Shown here piece after piece: positions 37,820 to 45,606 of a DNA stretch of 64,000 nucleotides. Every line of letters starts with the position of its first letter. Positions within the stretch are counted from its first letter, which is position 1. The DNA comes from Jiangella alkaliphila (GTDB taxonomy: Bacteria; Actinomycetota; Actinomycetes; Jiangellales; Jiangellaceae): assembly GCF_900105925.1 (NCBI RefSeq), contig NZ_LT629791.1, positions 6,666,001 through 6,730,000 of the forward strand, given 5' to 3'. A model generated the notes under the pieces. That model made no database searches, was not told the origin of the DNA, and worked only from the letters and a program-made list of their open reading frames with translations. A program made the translations under genes and the position numbers.

Positions 37820-39121
37820 ATGCGTTCCACCCTGCTCACCCTGGTGGTCGCCGCCGGCCTCGTCACCGCGGCCTGCGGCGGCACCGGCACGGCGGCCGAC
37901 GAGCCCGGCGACGGCGAGCCCGTCACCCTCGTCTTCGAGTCGTACAACTACGGGACGGAGGGCATCGGCGGCGAGGGCATGCAACAGCTCATCGACGAGT
38001 TCGAGGCCGCGCACCCGGACATCCGGATCGAGCCCAAGGGCACCCCGACGGCCGAGATCCACACCAGCGTGCATGCGCAGGCGGCCGCGGGCAACCCGCC
38101 CGACATCGCGCAGATCGGCTGGAGCAAGTTCGGCTTCCTGCTGGACAACCTGCCCTACGTCCCGATCGAGCAGGTCGCGCCCGAGGGCGAGCTGGACCAG
38201 CACCTCGAGGGCATGTACCCGGCCGCGGTCGAGCTGGCCCGGCACGACGGCGAACTGGCCGGCCTGCCGTTCACGGTCTCGACGCCGACGCTGTTCGTCA
38301 ACGCCGACCTGTTCCGCGCCGCGGGCCTGGACCCGGCGCAGCCGCCGACGACGTGGACCGAGGCGAACGCCGCCGCGCAGGCGATCGTCGACACCGGCGC
38401 GCAGGGCATCTTCGTCGACGCCGCCGGCGACGCGAAGTCGGACTTCCTGACTCAGTCGCTGATCAACTCCAACGGCGGCGCCCTGCTCGGCGACGACGGG
38501 TCGCTGCAGCTGGACCAGCCGGAGTCCGTCGAGGCCATGGAGATGCTGGCCGACCTCAGCGCCAGCGGCGCGCAGCCGCGGGTCGGCGAGGCCGAGGCGA
38601 TCGCCATGTTCCAGGCCGGCCAGCTCGGCATGCTGGTCACCAGCAGCGCGCTGCTCGCCGGGATGGCCGCCGACACCGAGGGCGTGTTCGAGCTGGAGAC
38701 CGCCGGCCTGCCGGCCTACGACGGGCAGGAGCTCGCACCGACGGTGTCAGGCGCCGGCATCTTCGTGTTCTCGCAGGACGAGGAGAAGCGGCGGGCCGCG
38801 TGGGAGTTCGTGAAGTTCGCCACCAGCGAGCGCGGCTACACCATCCTCGCGTCGACGATCGGCTACCTGCCGCTGCGGCCGGACATCATCGACGACCCGG
38901 AGTACCTGGCCGACTTCTTCGCCGCGGACGACCGGCTGCTGCCCACCGTCGAGCAGCTGGAGGCCGTGGTGCCCTACCAGGTGCTGCCCGGCGAGAACGG
39001 CCAGCAGGCGCTGCTGCTCATGCAGGACAACGCGATCGCCCCGATCATGGTGTCCGGCGCCGACCCGGCGACGACGCTGCCCGACATCGCCGGGCAGATG
39101 CGGGAGCTGCTCGAGCCATGA
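37820..39121 (+). CDS. ABC transporter substrate-binding lipoprotein (UgpB-like, family 1)
   Basis: The 433-residue lipoprotein has a signal ending at TAAC (Cys19). Its SBP_bac_1 fold includes MQQLIDEFEAAHPDIRIE, AQAAAGNPPDIAQIGW, GELAGLPFTVSTPTLFVNADLFR, QAGQLGMLVTSSALLAG and FVKFATSERGYTILASTIGYLPLR. The family binds glycerol-3-phosphate, maltose or other sugars for CUT1 importers. The pattern here is nearest UgpB-like receptors, although family 1 specificity cannot be read reliably by eye. It starts immediately after the hydrolase gene and precedes two permease genes. Confidence 0.92.
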   Translation: MRSTLLTLVVAAGLVTAACGGTGTAADEPGDGEPVTLVFESYNYGTEGIGGEGMQQLIDEFEAAHPDIRIEPKGTPTAEIHTSVHAQAAAGNPPDIAQIGWSKFGFLLDNLPYVPIEQVAPEGELDQHLEGMYPAAVELARHDGELAGLPFTVSTPTLFVNADLFRAAGLDPAQPPTTWTEANAAAQAIVDTGAQGIFVDAAGDAKSDFLTQSLINSNGGALLGDDGSLQLDQPESVEAMEMLADLSASGAQPRVGEAEAIAMFQAGQLGMLVTSSALLAGMAADTEGVFELETAGLPAYDGQELAPTVSGAGIFVFSQDEEKRRAAWEFVKFATSERGYTILASTIGYLPLRPDIIDDPEYLADFFAADDRLLPTVEQLEAVVPYQVLPGENGQQALLLMQDNAIAPIMVSGADPATTLPDIAGQMRELLEP

Positions 39122-39140
39122 CCGCGACAGCAACCGCGCC

Positions 39141-40001
39141 ATGACGGCACTCACCCGGGCGCGGCCGGGGCCGTACCTGGCCCCGGCCCTGCTCGCCGTC
39201 GTCCTGACGGTGTACGGCCCGCTGCTCGCGGTGGCCGTCCTCAGCCTGTTCGACTTCAACCTGACGACGCGCCCGCCTGAGTGGGTGGGCACGGCCAATT
39301 ACGCCGAGGTGTTCGCCCGCCCCGACGCGGCCCGGGCGCTGTGGAACACGCTCGGCTACCTGGTGGCGATCCTGCCGTTGTCGGTCGTGGCGCCGGCGCT
39401 GGCGGCGATCGCCGTGTGGCGGCTCGGCGGGCCGCTGGTCGGCTTCTACCGGACGGTGTTCTTCCTGCCGGTGCTCATCCCACCGGCCGTCGGCGCCGTC
39501 ATGTGGGAGTGGATCCTCAACCCGGTGCTCGGCATCACCGACGAGCCGCTGCGGCTGCTCGGGTTCGAGCCGGTGAACTGGCTGTCCGACGGCGCCGGCG
39601 CGTTCGCCGCGGTGACCGTCGTCAGCGGCTGGAAGGTGTTCGGGCTGAGCTTCATCCTGTTCACCGCCGGGCTGACGACGATCGACGACGACGTCATGGC
39701 GGCCGCGCGGCTGGACCGGGCCGGCGAGTGGCAGCTGGTGCGTCACATCGTGCTTCCACTGCTGCGCCCGGTGACGACGGTCGTGCTGTTCGCGACGGTG
39801 GTGTTCGCCGGGCCGTGGACGTTCGGCGTCATCGACGTGCTGACCGGGGGCGGGCCGGCGGGTGCGACGTCGAACGTGTACTACCTGCTCTACCAGTACG
39901 GGTTCGGCTTCTTCGACGGCGGCCCGGCGGCGGCGCTGTCGGTGCTGATCACCGTCGGCTTCGGCGCGATCGTCGCCCTGCAGCTGCGGGCGACCCGGTG
40001 A
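39141..40001 (+). CDS. CUT1 sugar ABC transporter permease (UgpA/MalF-like)
   Basis: This 286-residue inner-membrane protein has six hydrophobic segments and the permease EAA loop VMAAARLDRAGEWQLVRHIVLPLL, where it docks to the ATPase. FYRTVFFLPVLIPPAVGAVMWEWILNP is typical for UgpA-like proteins. Its stop overlaps the start of the second permease (GTGA). No ATP-binding gene is found in this operon. As in many actinobacterial CUT1 systems, a shared multi-importer ATPase of the MsiK type encoded elsewhere is expected to power it. Confidence 0.92.
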   Translation: MTALTRARPGPYLAPALLAVVLTVYGPLLAVAVLSLFDFNLTTRPPEWVGTANYAEVFARPDAARALWNTLGYLVAILPLSVVAPALAAIAVWRLGGPLVGFYRTVFFLPVLIPPAVGAVMWEWILNPVLGITDEPLRLLGFEPVNWLSDGAGAFAAVTVVSGWKVFGLSFILFTAGLTTIDDDVMAAARLDRAGEWQLVRHIVLPLLRPVTTVVLFATVVFAGPWTFGVIDVLTGGGPAGATSNVYYLLYQYGFGFFDGGPAAALSVLITVGFGAIVALQLRATR

Positions 40002-40816
40002 GCCGGCGGCCCGGCCTGCGGGCGCTGGCACACGTCCCGTTGCTGCTGATCGCGCTGGCCATCGCGTTCCCCGTCCTGTGGGCGGTGGTGACGTCGGTGA
40101 AGCCGACCGCCGTGCTGTACGACCTGAACCCGCTGGCCGCGGCCCCGACGCTGGACCATTACCGCGGCGCGCTGGACGCGCTCCCCGTCGTCCGGCTGGT
40201 GCTGAACACCGCGGTGATGTCGCTGGCGGTCGCGCTGGGCCAGCTGACGGTGGCGACGCTGGCGGCGTACGGGCTGACGCGGTACCGCTTCCGGTCGAAG
40301 GGACTGGCGTTCGGGCTGCTCATCGGCACGGCGCTGGTGCCGCAGCAGGCGCTGGTCGTGCCGCACTACCTGATGGTGTCGCGGCTGGGGCTGCTGGACT
40401 CCTACGCCGGGCTGGTGCTGCCGCAGCTGGCGTCGTCGGCGCTGGCGGTGTTCCTGCTGCGCCAGCAGCTGGCGGCGTTCCCGGCCGAGCTGATCGAGTC
40501 CGCACAGCTGGCCGGCGCGACGGACCGGCTGATCCTGTGGCGCATCGTCGTCCCGAACCTGCGGCCGGTGCTGGTCGCCGTCGGCATCGTCGTGTTCATC
40601 CAGACGTGGAACGAGTACCTGTGGCCGCTGCTGGCGACCAGCGGGACGGAGCGGGCGACGGTGCAGGTGGGGTTGCGGATCTTCGAGACCGAGCAGGGCA
40701 CGGCGTGGGGTCCGCTGATGGCCGCCGCCACGCTGGTGGCCGCGCCGCTGGTGGTGGCGTACGCGTTCGCCCAGCGCCGGGTGACCGACGCGTTCCTGCG
40801 CTCCGGGCTGGGGTGA
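39998..40816 (+). CDS. CUT1 sugar ABC transporter permease (UgpE/MalG-like)
   Basis: From GTG 39998, which overlaps the first permease stop, the 272-residue protein shows six membrane segments and the EAA loop LIESAQLAGATDRLILWRIVVPNLRP. The start PLLLIALAIAFPVLWAVVTSVKP and the C-terminal TWNEYLWPLL are UgpE/MalG family hallmarks. It pairs with the 39141-40001 product. A longer open frame back to 39281 is antiphase to the first permease and not coding. The operon ends here; the next gene, on the other strand, ends 18 bases away. Confidence 0.92.
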   Translation: MSRRPGLRALAHVPLLLIALAIAFPVLWAVVTSVKPTAVLYDLNPLAAAPTLDHYRGALDALPVVRLVLNTAVMSLAVALGQLTVATLAAYGLTRYRFRSKGLAFGLLIGTALVPQQALVVPHYLMVSRLGLLDSYAGLVLPQLASSALAVFLLRQQLAAFPAELIESAQLAGATDRLILWRIVVPNLRPVLVAVGIVVFIQTWNEYLWPLLATSGTERATVQVGLRIFETEQGTAWGPLMAAATLVAAPLVVAYAFAQRRVTDAFLRSGLG

Positions 40817-40833
40817 CGGGCGTGGTCAAGAGC

Positions 40834-41562
40834 TCAGTGCCCGGCGTTTCCGAGGTCGGTGATCGTCCCGTCGACGACGTCGGCCGCGACGTCGCGCAGT
40901 TTGCTGTTGGTGGACCGGGCGTGGCCGCGGAGCAGGGCGAACGCGTCGTCGACGGAAACGGCGAGCCGCTCGGCCAGCACGCCCTTGGCCTGCTCGACGA
41001 GGATGCGGCTGTCGAGGGCGGACTGCAACTGCCCGGCGACCACCTCGTGGTGCCGGGCGCCGCGCTCGTGCAGGATGCCGATGGTGGCGACGTCGGCCAG
41101 CGCCTGGCCGAGCGCCAGCGACTCGCCGGCCAGCGATCCCGGCGCCCGGCCGAACATGTTCATCGCGCCGACGACCATCTCGCGCAGCCGCATCGGCAGC
41201 GCGTGGACGGCGGCGAACCCGGCACTGCGGGCGGCCGGCGCGAACCGCGGCCAGCGCTCGTCGCCGCCGGCCGCGAGGTCGTCGAAGGTCACCGGCAGGC
41301 CGGCGCGGAACGCGTCGAGGCCCGGGCCCTCGGAGTTCTGCAGCTGCGACAGCTCCAGCATGCGGGTCTCCTCGCTGGAGGCCGCGACGAGATTGAGCGT
41401 GCCGTGGTGATCGGCCAGCACCACGCCGCAGGCGTCGACGTCGAGCAGTTCCACCACCCGGTGCGCGAGCAGGTCGAGGAAGCCGAGCACGTCGTAGTCG
41501 TCGACGAGCGTGTCGGCCAGTTCGACGAAGGTCTCGCGGACTCGCCGGTCGGTGGAACTCAT
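40834..41562 (-). CDS. GAF-ANTAR regulator (second of pair)
   Basis: The 242-residue protein has a GAF domain (FLDLLAHRVVELLDVDACGVVLADHHGTLNLVAASSEE, LPMRLREMVVGAMNMFG) followed by an ANTAR RNA-binding domain (LQSALDSRILVEQAKGVLAERLAVSVDDAFALLRGHARSTN). ANTAR proteins bind paired hairpins in nascent RNA and prevent termination. GAF sensing controls this. ATG 41562 overlaps the stop of the upstream paralogue (ATGA), so the two are coupled and may form heterodimers. RNA targets are not apparent in the window. The frame extends to 41625 but the upstream residues overlap the other gene. Confidence 0.9.
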   Translation of the reverse strand: MSSTDRRVRETFVELADTLVDDYDVLGFLDLLAHRVVELLDVDACGVVLADHHGTLNLVAASSEETRMLELSQLQNSEGPGLDAFRAGLPVTFDDLAAGGDERWPRFAPAARSAGFAAVHALPMRLREMVVGAMNMFGRAPGSLAGESLALGQALADVATIGILHERGARHHEVVAGQLQSALDSRILVEQAKGVLAERLAVSVDDAFALLRGHARSTNSKLRDVAADVVDGTITDLGNAGH

Positions 41563-42362
41563 GCGCCGCTCTCCGGGTGGTCGGGGTCGCTGTTCGGAGG
41601 CGCGTCCATCATCTCGTTTCCCCACTCCGTCTCGTCCATGCCGCGCCGGTCCGGACCGAATCTCAGCCGCCGCGCCAGGACGTCAGCCGCAACGTCGGCC
41701 AATCGCCGGTCGTGGACGAAGGCGTAGGCCCGCAACCGGACCAGCGCCTCGCTCACCTGGACGCCGAGCTGCACGCTCACCATGCCCGCCGCCTGGTGCA
41801 CCTCGGCCCGCCGCTCCGGCAGCATCGCGCCCTCGGGGTGGTCAGTACCACCCCGGACCGCTCCACGCTGGTCCAGCACCATGACGAGCACCGCGTCCGC
41901 GAACGCCAGCGCCGTCGCCAGGTGCGTCGCGCCGAGAGCACCAGGGTCGCGACGGTACACGTCCAGGACCCCGATGCGGACTGCGCCGGCGGCTACCGGG
42001 AACGCGAACAGCCCCCGCACACCCCGTTCGGTGGCCGCGGGGGCGAACATCGGCCACCGCCGCACGGCCGGTCCGGCGGCGAGGTCGGGCACCAGCACCA
42101 CGCCGGCGCCGGCCGCCGTGTCGACCCCGGGCCCCTGGCCAAGGGTGAACTGGAGCTCCTCCAGCTCGTCGCTGTGCTCGCCGACGGCCAGGACCGGCTC
42201 GCGGGCGCCGGTCGCACCCACCATCGACAACCCGCACCCGTCCGCCTCGACCGTCGCGGCGCAGGCATCCAGCACGTGCCTGAGGGACGGGTCGGTCCCG
42301 TCGGCACGCGCTCGCTCGGTGATCGCCCCCCAGACGAGATCGTCCTGGCGCTCAGTGGACAA
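41559..42362 (-). CDS. GAF-ANTAR regulator (first of pair)
   Basis: This 267-residue GAF-ANTAR protein has GAF features (LRHVLDACAATVEADGCGLSMVGATG, LFAFPVAAGAVRIGVLDVYRRDPG). The ANTAR-like tail (RAEVHQAAGMVSVQLGVQVSEALVRLRAYAFVHDRRLADVAADVLARRL) is followed by a 25-residue acidic extension. I choose TTG 42362, seven bases after GGTGGGGA, because upstream residues to ATG 42470 are Arg/Trp-rich and do not look coded. It is possible that the longer form is used. It is translationally coupled to the second GAF-ANTAR gene. The direction is opposite to the VIT1 gene starting at 42636. Confidence 0.82.
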   Translation of the reverse strand: MSTERQDDLVWGAITERARADGTDPSLRHVLDACAATVEADGCGLSMVGATGAREPVLAVGEHSDELEELQFTLGQGPGVDTAAGAGVVLVPDLAAGPAVRRWPMFAPAATERGVRGLFAFPVAAGAVRIGVLDVYRRDPGALGATHLATALAFADAVLVMVLDQRGAVRGGTDHPEGAMLPERRAEVHQAAGMVSVQLGVQVSEALVRLRAYAFVHDRRLADVAADVLARRLRFGPDRRGMDETEWGNEMMDAPPNSDPDHPESGA

Positions 42363-42635
42363 ACGTCCCCACCGATCCGCACACCACCTCGATCGCTCCT
42401 CCCCGCATCCCCGGGCAACTCTGGCAGGCCGCCCGGCCCGGCGCCAGTGCCTATCGACGCTGTAGGGCAAGGCGCCCCGGGCCCCGTCCGTCCTGGCTAC
42501 GCTGACGCCTATGGAGGGCCGCGCACACCGGCGGCGACCGGGGGCCGGAGGCTCCCACGAGTCGTCGGTCGAGGCCGGGACAGGCCTGGAGCGAGTGAGG
42601 GTTGCGTGCGCGGGCCGACATGTCAGGAGTCAATA

Positions 42636-43358
42636 GTGGCCGAGGCGACGACGCCGCACGAGGGCGAACAGCACCGGCACGGCAAGCTGGCCGGCCGGCT
42701 CAACTGGCTGCGCGCCGGCATCCTGGGCGCCAACGACGGCATCATCTCCACCGCGGGCCTCGTGGTCGGCGTCGCCGGCGCCACCACCGACCGCGACTGG
42801 CTGCTGCTGACCGGCCTGGCCGGCCTCGTCGCGGGCGCCTTCTCGATGGCCGGCGGCGAGTACACGTCGGTCAGCGCCCAGCGCGACACCGAGCGCGCCG
42901 CACTGGCGCGGGAGCGGTGGGAGCTGGAGCACCTGGCCGACGAGGAGCTGGCCGAGCTCACCCACATCTACGTGCAGAAGGGGCTCTCCCGGCCGCTGGC
43001 CGAGCAGGTCGCGCGCGAGCTGACCGCCGAGGACGCGCTGGCCGCCCACGCCGAGGCCGAGCTCGGTATCGACGCCGACGAGCAGACCAACCCGTGGTCC
43101 GCGGCGTTCTCGTCGTTCGTCTCGTTCGCGCTGGGTGCCACGCTGCCGCTGCTGGCCATCGTCCTGCCGCCGACGAGCGTGCGCGTGCCCGTCACGATGG
43201 CGACGGTGGTGGTCGCCCTGGCCCTGACCGGCTACGCCGGCGCGCAGCTGGGCGGCGGACGGCGTTCGCGTGCCGCGGCGCGTGCGGTGGTCGTCGGGCT
43301 GCTCACCATGGCGGTCACCTATGCCGTCGGCTCCGCGCTCGGCGTGAGCGTGTCGTAG
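42636..43358 (+). CDS. VIT1/CCC1-family metal transporter
   Basis: The 240-residue protein contains the VIT1/CCC1 signature: LRAGILGANDGIISTAGLVVGVAGAT, the first metal-channel helix with its Asp, and then GLVAGAFSMAGGEYTSVSAQRDTE. A cytosolic helical section rich in Glu and a pair of C-terminal helices (TLPLLAIVLPP, MATVVVALALTGYAGA, AVVVGLLTMAVTYAVG) follow. Relatives move Fe2+ or Mn2+ out of the cytoplasm in exchange for protons. GTG 42636 follows AGGAG by seven bases. The open frame back to 41577 is antiphase to the ANTAR gene. No metal-responsive site was recognised upstream. Confidence 0.92.
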   Translation: MAEATTPHEGEQHRHGKLAGRLNWLRAGILGANDGIISTAGLVVGVAGATTDRDWLLLTGLAGLVAGAFSMAGGEYTSVSAQRDTERAALARERWELEHLADEELAELTHIYVQKGLSRPLAEQVARELTAEDALAAHAEAELGIDADEQTNPWSAAFSSFVSFALGATLPLLAIVLPPTSVRVPVTMATVVVALALTGYAGAQLGGGRRSRAAARAVVVGLLTMAVTYAVGSALGVSVS

Positions 43359-43375
43359 CCCGCCTTCACCCGCTC

Positions 43376-43403
43376 TTGACCGTACGAACGGTCGTGCTAT
43401 TTT
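43376..43403 (+). promoter_or_regulatory. promoter and operator of TetR gene (leaderless)
   Basis: TTGACC (43376-43381) and TATTTT (43398-43403) form a promoter with a 16-base spacer. GACCGT-ACGA-ACGGTC (43378-43393) is a perfect inverted repeat overlapping the -35 box, a convincing autorepression site. With transcription starting about seven bases past the -10, the mRNA would begin at the GTG start codon 43410. Confidence 0.65.
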
Positions 43404-43409
43404 GAGGGA

Positions 43410-44024
43410 GTGACGAAAGGCGCTGAGACCCGGCAGGTCATCCTCAGCAAGGGAGTCGAGACCGCCTATCGCGTCGGCCTGGGCGGGCTGACCATCGGGC
43501 ACCTCGCGGCCGCCACGGGCATGTCGAAAAGCGGCCTGTTCGCGCACTTCCGGTCCAAGGAACTGCTGCAGATGGAGGTCCTGCGCGAGGCGCGGACCGA
43601 GTTCATCGACACCGTCATCCGGCCGGCCGTCCTCACGCCGCGGGGTGAGCCGCGGGTACGCGAGCTGTTCGAGCGCTGGGTCGAGTGCGGCCGCACCCGC
43701 ATGCCGGGCGGCTGCCTGTTCGTCAAGGCCTCCGCCGAGCTCGACGAGCAGGACGGGCCGGTGCGCGACCAGCTGGTCCGCGACCACATCGACCTCTACG
43801 ACTCCTGCGCGCGCATGTTCGCCAGCGGCATCGCCGAGGGCCACTTCCGCGAGGACGCCGATCCGATGCAGTTCGCCGCCGACCTCGACGGCATCATGCT
43901 CGGCTTCTACCACGCCCACCGGCTGCTCGAGGATGAGCGGGCGGAGGCCAGGGCGCGGTACGCGTTCGAGCGGCTGCTCGCCGACGCCCGCGTCCCTGAT
44001 ACCGCCCCCCGTCGACTCACCTAG
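43410..44024 (+). CDS. TetR-family transcriptional regulator
   Basis: The 204-residue protein carries the TetR DNA-binding head (TRQVILSKGVETAYRVGLGGLTIGHLAAATGMSKSGLFAHFRSKELLQMEVL) and a C-terminal domain (TRMPGGCLFVKASAELDEQDGPVRDQLV) like the TetR_C_11/YxaF-like group. The hydrolase gene begins 32 bases after its stop in the same direction, so it probably autoregulates a two-gene operon through the palindrome at 43378-43393. GTG 43410 lies at the predicted transcription start. GAGGGA directly before it is too close to be a ribosome site. Confidence 0.92.
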   Translation: MTKGAETRQVILSKGVETAYRVGLGGLTIGHLAAATGMSKSGLFAHFRSKELLQMEVLREARTEFIDTVIRPAVLTPRGEPRVRELFERWVECGRTRMPGGCLFVKASAELDEQDGPVRDQLVRDHIDLYDSCARMFASGIAEGHFREDADPMQFAADLDGIMLGFYHAHRLLEDERAEARARYAFERLLADARVPDTAPRRLT

Positions 44025-44056
44025 CTAGACCCACGCAGCACCCCGAAGGGACGGCC

Positions 44057-44944
44057 ATGACCACGACCACCACCTCGCCGCAGAATCGCACGATCGTTCG
44101 TGCTGGTGCGAAGCTCCGCGCGATCCGGGTCGCGTTCCGGACGCTCGACCGCGTCGCACCCGGCATCGGCGCGCGCTGGGCCGCCAGGCTGTGGTGCACG
44201 CTGCCGAACACCGGCGGCCGGCGCCGCGACGAGCGGCCGCGGCCGGGCGACGCGAGCACCCTGACGCTGCCCGACGGCCGGGTCGTCGCGGTCGAGAGCT
44301 GGGGGTTCGGCCCGCCGGTCTACTTGATGCACGGCTGGGGCGGCTGGCGCGGGCAGCTCGGCGCGTTCGTCCAGCCGCTGGTCGACGCCGGGCGGCGGGT
44401 CGTCGCGGTCGACGCGCCGAGCCATGGCGAGTCGGGGCCGGGGCGCCTCGGCCGCGGCAAGGCGACAGGCGTCGAGTTCGCCGAGGCGCTGACGGCGGCC
44501 GCGGGCAAGCACGGCAAGCCGGCCGCCGTCGTCGCGCACTCGCTCGGCGCGGCGGCCACGGCGGTCGCGGTGCTGGACGGGCTGCCCGCGGCGAAGCTGG
44601 TGCTGGTCGCGCCGAGCACCAAGCTCAGCGACGGCCTGGCGGCGTTCCAGCGGACGGTCGGGTTCGGCGAGCGCACCCGCACCCGCATGCTGGCGCTGCT
44701 CGAGCGCAAGGCCGGCCGGCCGCTGGCCGACTTCGACGTCACCGGGCTGGGTCGGCGCACGGAGCTGCCGCCCACCCTCGTCGTGCACGACCGCAAGGAC
44801 AAGGAGGTCCCCTACGACGACGGCGCCGAGCTGGCGGCCACCTGGCCGGAGGCGGAGCTGGCCAGCACCGACGGGCTCGGGCACCAGCGGATCCTGCGCG
44901 ACCCGGACGTCATCCGGCTCGTGGTGGACTACGTCACGCGCTGA
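44057..44944 (+). CDS. alpha/beta hydrolase
   Basis: The 295-residue protein is an alpha/beta hydrolase: YLMHGWGGWRGQL forms the oxyanion loop, VVAHSLGAAATAV holds the nucleophile Ser (AHSLGA), TLVVHDRKDKEVPYDD has the acid Asp, and GLGHQRILRDP has the catalytic His. A 45-residue N-terminal segment (RAGAKLRAIRVAFRTLDRVAPGIGARWAARLWCTLPN) is typical of a subgroup found next to TetR regulators. Substrate unknown; an ester or lactone is likely. It is co-transcribed with the TetR gene upstream and overlaps the convergent phosphatase-like gene by 11 bases. Confidence 0.9.
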   Translation: MTTTTTSPQNRTIVRAGAKLRAIRVAFRTLDRVAPGIGARWAARLWCTLPNTGGRRRDERPRPGDASTLTLPDGRVVAVESWGFGPPVYLMHGWGGWRGQLGAFVQPLVDAGRRVVAVDAPSHGESGPGRLGRGKATGVEFAEALTAAAGKHGKPAAVVAHSLGAAATAVAVLDGLPAAKLVLVAPSTKLSDGLAAFQRTVGFGERTRTRMLALLERKAGRPLADFDVTGLGRRTELPPTLVVHDRKDKEVPYDDGAELAATWPEAELASTDGLGHQRILRDPDVIRLVVDYVTR

Positions 44945-45572
44945 CGCCTATCCGGGCGAGCAGCTCGCGGACCCGCTGCTCGGTCTGGTCGCGGATCGCC
45001 CGGACGGTGTCGAGGTCCTGGCCGGCCGGATCGGGCAGGTCCCAGTCCTCGTACTGCCGGCCGGGCAGGTCCGGCGCCGTGACGCCGCCCATGGTGACGA
45101 TGACGTCGGCGGCGTCGACGATCTCGTCGGTCCACGGCTTCGGGAACTCGTCGACGAGGTCGATGCCGCGCTCGCGCATGGCGACCGCGACCACCGCGTC
45201 GACGTCGGTCGCGGGGTCCGCGCCGCCGGACCAGCCGACGGCGCCGTCGCCGGCCAGGTCCTCGAACAGCCCGAGCGCCAGCAGCGACCGGCCGGCGTTG
45301 TCGGGGTCGAGGAACAGGACGGTCGGCTTGTCGCGCTCGCCCTCGACGCGGGCCAGCGCGCGCAGCCGCTGCCGGGCGAACCGCTCGGCCATCAGCGGCA
45401 GGAACGTGGGGATGCGGGCACTCGCGGCGAAGTGCCCGTAACTGGTCGTGAGGAACTCGTCGATGGTCTCGCGGCCGATGCCGGTGAACTCCTTGTCGAG
45501 GCGTTCGCCGGCCATCCGGAGGGCGAGCTCGCGGTCGATGGCGGGGGTCTCGGGGGACGACGGCATGCTCAT
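44934..45572 (-). CDS. cysteine-free arsenate reductase/LMW phosphatase-like pseudoenzyme
   Basis: The 212-residue protein aligns with the two-domain actinobacterial ArsC. A helical N-terminal domain (RLDKEFTGIGRETIDEFLTTS, PTFLPLMAERFARQRLRALA) is followed by the low-molecular-weight phosphatase fold. The P-loop, normally VCVHNAGRS, reads LDPDNAGRS: the nucleophilic Cys is Asp89. The usual MGCGDACP region reads MGGVTAPDLPG, so the redox cysteines are also gone. There is no Cys in the whole protein. The later YEDWDLPDPAG with the general-acid Asp181 is intact. It therefore cannot work as a thiol phosphatase or arsenate reductase; a binding or regulatory role is inferred. It precedes mnmA in gene order and overlaps the convergent hydrolase gene. 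Confidence 0.85.
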   Translation of the reverse strand: MSMPSSPETPAIDRELALRMAGERLDKEFTGIGRETIDEFLTTSYGHFAASARIPTFLPLMAERFARQRLRALARVEGERDKPTVLFLDPDNAGRSLLALGLFEDLAGDGAVGWSGGADPATDVDAVVAVAMRERGIDLVDEFPKPWTDEIVDAADVIVTMGGVTAPDLPGRQYEDWDLPDPAGQDLDTVRAIRDQTEQRVRELLARIGVSA

Positions 45573-45606
45573 GCCCGGGCCCGTACCCAGGGACGGCCGG
45601 CTCGAA

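Noticed and set aside
44088-44103. GCACGA-TCGT-TCGTGC palindrome inside the start of the alpha/beta-hydrolase gene
   Set aside because: It does not resemble the TetR operator at 43378-43393 and lies in coding sequence; may be chance in GC-rich DNA.
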